A stretch of DNA of 53,943 bases. Source: Candidatus Gastranaerophilales bacterium (GTDB lineage: Bacteria > Cyanobacteriota > Vampirovibrionia > Gastranaerophilales > Gastranaerophilaceae). Numbering within the stretch: position 1 is the first letter of the stretch; each line of letters starts with the position of its first letter. The position numbers and the translations under genes are program-made. The notes under the pieces are model-generated. The model made no database searches, had not been told where the DNA came from, and saw only the letters and a program-made list of their open reading frames with translations. Shown here piece after piece: positions 37,401 through 49,400 of the stretch. The DNA lies in the NCBI GenBank assembly GCA_944323595.1, contig CALUTF010000010.1, forward strand, positions 1-53,943, read 5' to 3'.

Positions 37401-40400
37401 AACTTCATCTTCCGGAGCAGCCGTCGGTGCTACTGTTATGGTGAATTCCGTAGATAAAAATGTTCAGGCTCAAATCGGTAACCGTGCTAATATTACCGCA
37501 TCAGAAAGCGCGGATATTAACGCCGATGCTAAATATCAGGGGCTTAATGTCGGATTGGCTGGTGCATTTGCCGGCGGTGTTAGTGTCGATAAATCAACAC
37601 AGGATGCGGCAAATAGCGGTTCAGGATCATCTGAAAATCAGATTTTCGGCAACTTTGGCGGCTGGATGGATAAACTGCAGCCATTAGTTGATAAAATTAA
37701 AGGCGGGACATCTTCTTCAGACAATGCTGTCGCTGATGCTTCAGGAAGTTCGGTTACAGATTCTCTTCAAGACGAAAATGTTCAATCATCATTGAATGAT
37801 ACAAATAAAACACCTGACGGAACGACTGACAATAATTCTACAACTTCTCAAGGTCAGGCGCTTGCCGGAACTACAGGTAATTTAACTCAAACTGCAAACG
37901 GTCAGACCGCAGCCGATAATTTTTCTGCCGCAGCAGCAGGTGTTGTAACAGTAAATTCTAATGATACCAATGTAGAAGCTTCTGTAGGCAATGCCACTAT
38001 TACGGTCGGAAATTCTTTGAATGTAGAAGCAACACAGGAAACAAAAGGTCTTGATATAGCAACAGGTGTCGCAAAATCAGGTAATGTCGGTGCAGGTGCC
38101 GCTGTTAATGTTAATTCCAAAGGCGGTTCAACCACTGCTTCAATGAACGGCACTAATGTAACATTTAATAATTCAAATGGTGCCCTTAATCTTAAAGCAG
38201 ATGAAAATAACGAAAATATTGCAGTTGCTGTCGGGGTTGGCGCGGCATCAGGTCAGGGTGGCAATGTTAAGGCTGCTGTAGGCGGTTCATTTAACGTAAA
38301 CACAATAGACAATTCTGTAACCGCTTCTATGGAAAATGTTACTTTGACAGGTAAAAATACAGATGTAAATGTTACTGCGAACAATTATTCAAAATCTTAT
38401 AAAGGCGCCGGCGGTGTAGCTTATGCCGGTGGAAAGGGCGGCAGTACCAATGTTGGTGCCGGTATTGCAGGTAATATTGATATATATGATAAATCAACAA
38501 CTTCTGAAATTACCGGTGGTAATCTTCAAGGTGTCAAAAATGTAAATGTTAAGGCTAACGATAAAGGCGGTGTAACCGATGATATAATTGCATTTTCAAT
38601 TGCAGGCAGTGTAATTACAGGCGGTTCTTCATCATTCTCATTTGTAGGTGCTATAGGGGTTAACGTCATTGGGAATGCTGTTTCAGCAGCGATTAATAAT
38701 GCTGTAATAAATTCTTCCGGTGCTGTGGATACTCTTGCTTACTCAAATATTAATGCCGCAAATGTTGCCGGTTCAGCCTCTATTTCTACTGCTAACGGTG
38801 CAGGTGTAGGTATCGGTACTGTTGTGAATGTTATTAATAACGAAATTATTGCAGGTATCCAAAATTCTGAAATACAGAATTCAACCTCTGTATCTGTTAC
38901 GGCAGACTCTGACGAACTTTTAAGATTTCTTGCAGTGAATTTCGGGCTTACTACGGGGCAAACTACCCAAGTTCTGGCAAATGCTATTGTAAATGTTTTG
39001 AATAGTAATATTCAATCATATATTACAAGCGGTTCGATTAAATCAGCAGGAAATGTCGCAGCAGCATCTGATTATAATAGTACAGTCGAGGGTGTCACGG
39101 CAGTTGCAGGATTGGCACTGGGTAACGGCAATGCAGTAGGCGGTAATATTATTACAAATGTTTATACAAATGAAACAACTTCAAACGTAAATTCTAATAT
39201 TGAAGCAGGCGGCAATGTAAGTGCTGCCGCTCAATCTTATGAAAATATTGACATTATTCCTGCAGCTGTTTCCGTATCAACAGGTACTCTGGCAGCGGCT
39301 GCAAATATTGGTGCAAATGTTATTGTTAACAAAACAATGGCTTCAGTTGGCGGCACTGTTACAAATTCAACCGGTGTGGATGTTATCGCAACAGATACTA
39401 CAGACTTGAAGAGCCGCGGCGGGACTGTGGCTGCATCCGGTACGGCTGGAGTGGGCGGTTCTATTATTGTAGATGTTTTGAACAAAGATGTTTCAGCATC
39501 TGTTGCTGACGGTGCTAATATAACTTCATCAGGAAAAGTCAAGGTAAATGCATCTGCAAGCAACTACTCAGGCGGCAGAGATATTGTTTCAATTAATATT
39601 GATGATATTCTTACAAATGTTGTGAACGGCAGTACAAGCCTTGAAGCTTATGATGCTCTCAAAAACTGGCAGATGACATTTGATCTGGCAGGTGGTGGTA
39701 CTGCAGGCGTAAGCGGTTCTATAATTACAAAAGTTGTCAATAACAATGTACTGGCATCTATAGGAGATGCAAACATAAAAGCTGGTTCCGTTGATGTTCA
39801 GGCTACAGATAATGTAGTGATAAATGCAATTGTCGGTACTATTACTGCGGCAGGTACGGCTGCTGTTGGCGGTTCTGCCTTTGTTAATGTAGTAACAGGT
39901 ACCACGCAGGCGCTTATTGCTAATGGTGCAAATATTACAACAACATCAGGCGGTGTGAATGTAAAAGCTGAAAATAACGAGACCGTCAGAACTTTAATGG
40001 TTGTTGGCGGAGGTGCTGGAACTGTTGCAGTTAACGGTTCTGCTAATGTGAATACGGTAGTAAATAATACTCTTGCTACAATTGAAGATGGCGTTACTAT
40101 TAATTCTGCAGGCGGTGTCACCGTTGAAGCAAAAGAACAAACTGATGTTGAAAGTGTTAATGTTGCAGTTAACGGCTCTGGTGTTGCTTCAGTTGGTGCA
40201 ATTGCTTATGTGAATGCTTTTTCAAACAATACACAGGCAACCGTAGGTAAAAAAGGCGGTGATAAAACATCTATAACTGCAGGTGACGATATTAATGTGA
40301 ATGCTGATTCAAAGGCATCTTTCGGCTCAACGATGATGATGGTTTCCGGTGCAGGAGCTGCGGGCATTGCAGGTGCCGGTATTGTTAACGTCATTGACTC

Positions 40401-43400
40401 AACTGTAAGAGCTTATGTTGTAAACTCTACATTATCAAATGCTTCAAAAAATATTAATGTCACCGCCAAAAGTGATTTTAATAAATGGAAATATGATGAT
40501 AATTTCTATGCCGTCTTAATGGGTGATGACTCAGATTTTAGTAACGGTATTAATATTGATAATTATATTCCAATTGTAAATATTCTTGCCGTAACAGGCT
40601 CAGGTACCGATTCTGTAGGTGCAGTTGCTGTTGCAAATACTATTACAAATGATGTTTCAGCAGTAGTTGAACAGGTAGAAATTGAAAATACAAATATGTT
40701 GAATGTTTCTGCTGAAACAGTAGCCGTTACTTATGATGCACTTGCAAATCTTGCAGGTTCCGGTGTCACCTCTGTAACAGGAAATGCGCTTGTTAATACC
40801 ATTTTAGGCACAACAGAAGCTTCAATACTGAATACAACAGTTAAAAACGGCTCAGTCGAAGTAACTGCAAAAGACGGCGGCTATCTTGGCGGTATTATGC
40901 TTGGCGCCTCAGCTTCCGGTGCGACAGCTGTAAATGGAACTGTGAATAATAATTACATGCAAAATACTATTTCCGCAAAAATTAAAGATTCTAAAATTCA
41001 AAATGCGCAAACAGTTGCAGTAAAAGCAGAAAACGATAAAGAAGTTGCAACTCTTGCTGCCGGAGTTTCAGCTTCCGGAGGTGTTGCAGGCAGCGCGCTC
41101 GTAATTGCAAATGAAAATACTACAACTAACACCGCTTCTGTTGAAAACTCAATAATTAAATCCAGTGGAGAAACAAAAGTAGAAGCTTCAAATGAATTTA
41201 AAACTTTTGATGTGCTGGCTGCCGGTGCAGGTTCTGCAACAGCAGTAAACGGTTCTGCTATTGCCAATTCGGCTAAGAATACAAGTGTTGCACAAATTAA
41301 AGATTCAGAAATTAATTCGGGTGCATTGACTGTAAATTCAACAAGTAATAATGAATTTAGCGGCAATAATTTGTCAGCAACAATCGGCGGATTGGCAGTT
41401 GGTCTTGGTGTCATTGTTAACGTGATAGAATCAGAAGTCCGTGCTTATGTTGATAACAGTGTTAAAGATATTACAACAGGAATACTCACTGTAAATGCGC
41501 AGGATGAAATTAATCTGGATATGAATGTCGGTATCGTCGCTGTAGGAGTCGGCGGTGGCGGAGCCGGTGCTGCAAACGTTAATATAATTAATAATGCAGT
41601 GAGAGCTGAAATTGCATCTACAACAGGTGTAATCGAAGCATCTTCCGTAGATGTTGATGCCGTTTCAGATATGGATATTAATATCCTTACAGCATCAGCC
41701 GCAGGCGGTTTGTATGGTGTTGCAGGCGCTGTTTCTGTGACATCTATCGGCGGCAAATTTGATGATGCCAACACAAATGAGTATTTAACAACCAGCGATA
41801 ACGGTAATATTACCGATGTTGCACTTAATCGTGCAGATGTGACTGTATCAGATGCATCAAAAGGCGGTGTTCAGGCTAATGTGAATGCCAATATTCAGTC
41901 AACAGGTGACGTAACTGTTGATGCGTCTAATACACTCAATTTAGATAAACACAATGCAACAGCTGCCATCGGGCCTGCAGGAGCATTTTCTGCAAATGTG
42001 CTTGTAACTAATATGAAATACAATACATCAGCAAGTTTGGGCGGTAATGTATCGGGTAATAATAATAATATTTCAGTGACTGCAAATAATGAGGTTATAG
42101 CAGACACAAATGCTTATGCTGCATCTCTTGGTAGTGTTACAGTAGGCGGAAACGTTGCATACTTTACAAATACCTCTACTACAAAATCAGAAATAAATAA
42201 TGGAACAATAAGCGGTCAAAATGTTGCGGTGAATGCAATTTCAAAAGATACAACAAATGTAAGTTCTGTTGGTGCAAATGTTTCCGGTGTAAGCATTGAT
42301 GCGACCGTTGCGCTTGCAGAATCCAAAAATACGGTAGAAGCTGCAATTAGAGGGGCAGTAGATATTGATGCAACCGGAAACCTTGATGTAAAAGCTGACA
42401 ATACAAGCGCTTTAAGTTCAGAACTTGCATCTCTTAGAGCTTCTGCTATTTCAGGACAGGTTGTTGTTAATAAAGCTGAATCAAGTGCTATTACAAATGC
42501 TATAGTTGATGCGACCGGTACAATCAATTCAAATAATATGAACGTAATTGCATCAACAGGCGGTGTGAGTGCCAAAACAACCGTAAATATGGGTGGTCTG
42601 TCACTTGCCTCAGCAACAGTAACCTCACAGGGGGCTATTGTTAATGCACAATTTAACTCAGGTATTAATAATTCCGGTTTAACAATAGAAAATACAGACA
42701 ATACTAAAGTCGCCGCAGGTGTTAAGACAAATACCGATGAATCAGGTGAAATCAGGGCTGAAGTTCTTGCTAAAAAAGCACAAGCAGGTTTGGCAGGTAT
42801 CGGCGTAACTAGACTAAATGCAGAAGTTAACGCTCAAACAAATGCAACTGTTAATGCAGGAAGTCTTAAATCAAATAATCTGAATGTATTTTCTAAATTA
42901 AACAGAACAGCTTCAGCAGGTTCATCATCTGCTAGTTTGAGTGCAATAGAACTTAATTCTCTTGCATTGCAATCTTCAGTCAGCGGTTCTAATACGATAA
43001 CAATTGCCGGAAATAATGAAATCAAAAATGCAATTAATGTTGTCTTGAATGATAATTCTGATGTAAATACTGAAATGCTTAATGCTTCTATCACATTAGC
43101 TTCCGATTCATCTAATTCAAGTAAAGCACTAATTAATACAAATACTACTATTAATATAGGCGGCAATCTTGCAATGAATAGTATGAATGTTACGTCAGAT
43201 GTTGAACGTAATTCATTTAATACCGCTGAATCTAAAGGCGGCGGTCTTGTAAGGGTTGGTACTTATGAACTAACGACAGCTTCCAACGGAAATTCTGTTA
43301 TTAATATTACTGCCGATGCAGTAAATGAAGATTTCAATAATAGTATGAATGTTACTTCTAATGCCGTGAATAAAACAGAAACCGTATTAAGTGATAAAGC

Positions 43401-46400
43401 GGTCACCTTAGTTGCAATCTCAAAATCAGATACATCAAATACGTTAAACACAACAAACAAAATCAACATAGACGGAGCCAAAATCAAATCATCAGGAAAT
43501 GTTAATTTTGATGTCAATAGTGAAAATCGTGTTGCGATGAAGAGAAATCTTCAAGCTTCCGGAGCTGTTCTTGTATATGGCGGTAATGTTAAAAATAACA
43601 TAACATCAACTGCTGATATAGTTTCACAAAACGGCACCGATATTGAAGCTTACGATATGTCTATGAAAACCAATGCAAAACTTGGTACAATTGATGATAA
43701 AGATATCAGGTATGAAGTCAGAATTGCAGGGTTTTCAGTCTCAGACAGTACAAATATTACTAACGATGTGACCCAAACAAGTAATATAACACTGAAGGAT
43801 TCCACGTTCAGAGCACAAAACAATATGAATGTAGATGTTACTTCAGACAGTACATTGAGGCAGTATATAGGTTCTGCTGCCGGTGGTTTTGTTGCAAAGA
43901 ATGTTGCAACCTCAAGGTTAACTGTTACAAATAACAATAATCTGAACATAGGCACAGGTGCGTCATTACTGGCAAGAGATTTAGATATCGCATTAGATTC
44001 TAATAATACACTTGTATCTGATGTTAATATTGATGCCGACCAATTTGGAGGTCGTGATCCTGGTGCATTTTCATATCTTACGTTAAACGTAAATAATAAT
44101 GTAGATAACAGCGGTAAACTTTTAGGCAACGATATTGTTCAGATTAACTTTATGCAGAATTCCGAAAATAATCTGACCCAAAATGCTCAACTTAATGTTG
44201 ATGCTGCTGTTGCTACAGGCGATGCCGGTGGTTCATTGAAATTTAATACAAACAATGACTTAACCGTTAATAAAAATGCATTAATCTCTTCAGATAAAGA
44301 TGTTACAATTCGTTACGGCAATGGTGATTCCGACCTCTCTTCAAATGTAGCCTATACAAAAACCAGTTATCTGTTATTCGGTATACCTATTACTGTATCA
44401 GGACAAAGCAAAAATATTACAGAAACAATAGATAATTCACTAAAACTTGACGGTGAAATTAGTGCAGGAGCCGGTTCAAAATACAATATGATTATAGATA
44501 AAGACGGCAATATTGTGGAAGATGAAGGTTTTGAAAATAAATATGAAGTTGTTGAAGGCGGTGTAATCACAGCAGAAGAACAAGAAGAAGACAATCAAAA
44601 GGCTATTGAGTCTATTGATGCTGAAATTATTGAACTTCAAGAAAAACTTTCTGATATTGAAAATGATGATAAATACAGCAATGAGAAAATTGCGGAGTAT
44701 GATGCTTTAATCGGTGAACTTAAACAAATGCTGGAAGATTTGAATACCGGTGATTATGAAACTATTTCTATGGATACTGTTCAGGGGATAGTAAAAGATA
44801 ATGTCAAGGCAGCTGCAGACGGCATAATAGAAGATTTTGATACGTTCTGGACCAACTTTATGAATCAGGAAACATCTGCTACCGGCGAAGTTTCATCGTT
44901 TGAAACATATATTGCGTCAGACTCGTTGAATTTGACGGAAGAACAGCAGACAACTCTTCTTACTGCATACAATGCTATACAATCCCAAATAACAGAAGAT
45001 GAAAATCTCGGATTTATTTATACAGATGCCAACGGTGCTCAAAAAGTTATTGGCGATGCGACAAGCGCTGAAGATGCTAAAGATAATATAAATGCCTCTA
45101 TTGCAAATTATGAGTCGCAGATTGATTCGCTTAAGACCTTAATAGAAAATAATACAGATTCTAAAAAAACAATAACTGAAAGTATAGCAAATCTTGAATC
45201 TCAAAAAGAATACTTGAGCGGTTTGACTTTTGAAGATATTACAGCAGACAAATCTTATATCAAGTTTGACGATATAAATGCACCAAAATCTAAGATTGAG
45301 ATTATTGGTCTGGAAACTGATACAACATTAAATAGAGCCGCTGACGAAACCGCTTTGAATAAAATTACAGGCAGCGGTCATTTCAAAATCTTTGAGCCGG
45401 CATTTGATGTAAACAATTATTCAGACAAATATGACTTAATTTTCGGAAATATCAATTTTGATAATCTTGATGAAGTCGGGCTTATTATAGAAAAACAAAA
45501 TTACAGTTATCTGGCAAATACCGGTACACCTATTCACGATAACGTTCTTGTAGTAAGCGGTGACGGTCAGGCTTATGAGCCGGGTATTAATATCAAAAAT
45601 TACTTTGACCATAACAATCCGTTAGATCAGTTCAAAAATTCAACACCGTCTGATATAACCTTCAACGGAATGATTAATTTCAGCGGAGCTAAACTAAACG
45701 TATGGAACGAAAGTGGTGATATAAACTTTAATGGAGCAATAAACACCGCTGTGAAAGATGTTGTTGCAGTACAGGGCAATGTTGCATACAATGCAAAAGG
45801 CACTGATTTGAACATAAATACAGGCGACAGATTTATTGCAGGTAAAGATATTACAGTAAATGCTGACAATATCAAGGTTGACGGATATGTTCAGGCTGGT
45901 TACGGTGACAGAAATATTACAATAACAGATGAGATGCTGAAAGATGAAAACCTTATTGTTGATCCGAATACAGGTGAAAAGAATATGGTCAATACCGCAT
46001 ACCTGAATAAAGATAACAATATAAAAGTTCTTTATGACAAAGCAAATAACAAACTTCTTGTATTCCATACACAACAAGAAGGCGGTAATGTTAACTTCAC
46101 AGGTAATGTTTCCGGCAAAGGTGAAGTTCATTATACTGACGGATATGCCAACGTTAACATTAAAAACGATACAAATAATGAACTTGTCATAAATACTCTT
46201 GGAAATGACAGAATGAACGGAGGTAAAGGTTCATTCACAGGTACTGTTGTAAATCAGGGACATAATCTAGCCTCAACAGAAGTTACTTCAAAAGGCAAAG
46301 TTAACATCCTTGGAGTAATTACAAACGGTAAAAATAAAAAAGATGGTTACGGAACAGGTTCTCTCAATATAACTTCAGAAAACGGTATTACAGTTAATGA

Positions 46401-49400
46401 GCACCGTAATAAAGACGGTAATGTTGTTGCAACAATTGATTCAGTCGGCAAAACAACTCTTGAAAACAGTGCAAATCGCGGAGTCGTTGTTGACGGCAAA
46501 TTAATCAATGACGGAGAACTTACACTGAAGAATAACGGTGCTGATGGTGTTAGTATAACAACAAAAGGCGATATCCAAAATTCTAACGGTGCCTTGACTG
46601 TAGAAAATACAAAAGGTGATGTGACAGTTGCCGGTAAAGTTCAAAATACAAACGGTAATACAAGTGTAACGAACAATGGTAATAAAATTACTGTTTCCGG
46701 TACTGTTTCAACGACTACGGGTAACACTACACTGACAAATAACGGCGCCGGCGGAACCGAAATCAGCGGCACAATAACTAATGAAAAAGGTAATATAACC
46801 TTGACAAATAATAGCGGAGATTTGACCTTAACAAATACCGGTAATGTAAAAAATAATGAAAAAAATACAGGTTCAGCAGGTAATATAACGGTTACTAATG
46901 CAGAAACCTCCGGAAAACTAACACTTGCCGGGCTGCTTAAGAACTTTGGAAAAGGCGACACAAAAATCTCATCCAAAGGAGCAAACGGAGCAGAAATTTC
47001 AGGCACAGTATCAAATAATGCCGGAGATACGGAAATCACAAACGAAAAATCAGAACTTAAAATATCAGGAACCGTTGAAAATAAACAGGGTAATATAACG
47101 GTTACTAATGCAGAAACCTCCGGAAAACTAACACTTGCCGGGCTGCTTAAGAACTTTGGAAAAGGCGATACAAAAATAACTTCCAAAGGAGCAAATGGAG
47201 CAGAAATTTCAGGCACGGTATCAAACAATACCGGAAATACAGAAATCACAAACGAAAAATCAGAACTTAAAATTTCCGGAACCGTTGAAAATAAACAGGG
47301 CAATATGACCGTAACAAATAACGGCGTTGACGGCTTGAATGTTGCATCAACCGGTAAAATAGATAATCAAAACGGTTCTATGACGGTTACCAATAAAAAT
47401 GGCGCATTAACCGTTGATAACGGTGCTCAGGTGCTGAATAATAACGGAACAATGACTGTTACAAATAACGGTAATGGCGGTGCTGAAATTGCAGGTATTG
47501 TTAACAATAAAAAAGGTAATACAAAAGTCAATAACACTGCCGGAAAACTTACTGTTACAGAAAGCGGTTTAATCAAAAATAATAACGGATTGCTGGAAGT
47601 AACGAATAGCGGTGACGGAATTCTTGTTCAAGGTGATATTTTGAATGTCCTCGGTCAAACAAATATTACCAACACGAACGGAGGAATTATAGTAGATGCT
47701 ATCGGTACTGTTATTAACAATAACGGAAATCTTAATATCAAAAATACAGCTTCAGGCGGTATTATAATTGCAGGTATAACAAGAACCGACAATCAGAATA
47801 TTAATATTACAAACAGCGATTCAAATATTATAATCGGAGATGCTTCTACCAATAATAATATTAATGCTGTTAGGGGAAATGTTAATATAACACAAACGAA
47901 CGGAGACATTCTAAATTCTGGAGTTGATAAAACTCTTATTGCAGCAGGTCAGGATTTGAATATCAAACTCACAGACGGCAGTATTGGTCAACGTGCAGAT
48001 TCCGATAAACCTGCCTATAGTATTGATGCTGAAACCCGAGATAATACAAAATCAATAAATGTTAATATCAAAGGCAAAGTAGATATAGAAGCTTCTGCAA
48101 AAGACGGAGTGGCAGATTCAGGTCTTGTTAACCTGACAGCTAAAAATTCCGATTTGAATGTTGATAAAATTAAAACGGATGGCGATATTGTTCTGACAGC
48201 AGCTGACTGGAAACAACCTGATGAAGAACATCCGGATCCGAATAATGAACCTTACTACAGAGGCTACTCAATAAAGAATGCCTCAACAGATAATACTCAG
48301 GCTAATCTGGAGGGTAAAAATATTTCGGTAATTTCAAGCAATGAAATTGGTGAAGATGGAAAAGCTTTGACCTATAAACAAAGAACAGATTTGGATGCAA
48401 ATGCTAAAGTAGGTTTTGAAGCTGAAAATGATATTTATCTGGATGGTTCAGCCTATGGTGATAAAACAAATATTGCTCACTTGATTTCTAAGCGGGGTTC
48501 AATAGATTTTGCATTAGGCTCAGATGCTGAAATAAGTGAAATTACATCAAATAATCACCTCCATATTCTGAGTAAATCAAAAAATCTTACTATCTATAAT
48601 TTAGGTAAAATTTCAGGCGGCAGCGATGATTTCAATGATTTACTTTATCCGCACGACAAGATTAAACTAGGCGGTGAAGATAATGAAGTAGTTCCGCAAA
48701 CTGTGGCAATAGAAGTATTGGATGCATTTGGCGGTGATGATGCAAATTCAACACTCAGAATATATAATGCCTACGTCAGAGGTGCCAATAACGGTAAAGG
48801 TGAATTTGAAACCGTAAATGGTAATACTTTCCAAAAGGCAGATGTTACTCTGATGGCAGATAATATCTATGCTCATTCTTATGATGCGATGGAATCAGAC
48901 ATACATACTAAAAACCATAGTGATGGATTTGATCCTAAAGCCGATACGGTATATGTTGATCCTCTTACCGGAGAAACATCCTACGCATCAGGATTTAATA
49001 CTTTCGGTGACGGCGCAAAATTATCTTTTGATATAACTGGTGTATCCAAAGATGCTGTTGCAGATGCAAATAATGGTGACAGTTCTACAAGGTCATATAT
49101 TGAACAGGAATTAATGACGACAATTGAAATTTTCCAAAATAAATTCACTATCCAGACAGGTACTGATAACAGAGCCAAAGATGTTACACTTTCTTTGAAT
49201 TCTAATAATACATTGCAGCAGGATACTAACAGAGGATTAAATATCAATAAGTTATATGCAAATGATGCTTATATTGATACTCAGGATTTGGAACTCTCTG
49301 TACGTGATGCAATAATCAATAACTATGCAGAATTCAGAAACGGTAACAGATTTGGTTCAGCAGGTGTTCACAGACCGCAAAGTGAAGAATACAGATGGCT

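Noticed and set aside
37902-43166. Many antisense open frames (80-160 codons) across the adhesin gene
   Set aside because: All are Ala/Thr/Val/Pro-rich shadows of GCN/ACN/GTN-biased sense codons, with no ribosome binding sites or recognisable domains.
46641-47303. 220-codon antisense open frame within the adhesin repeats
   Set aside because: It mirrors the repetitive low-complexity sense codons; composition (P, F, V, S periodic) is an artefact of the repeats, and the sense frame is unquestionable.
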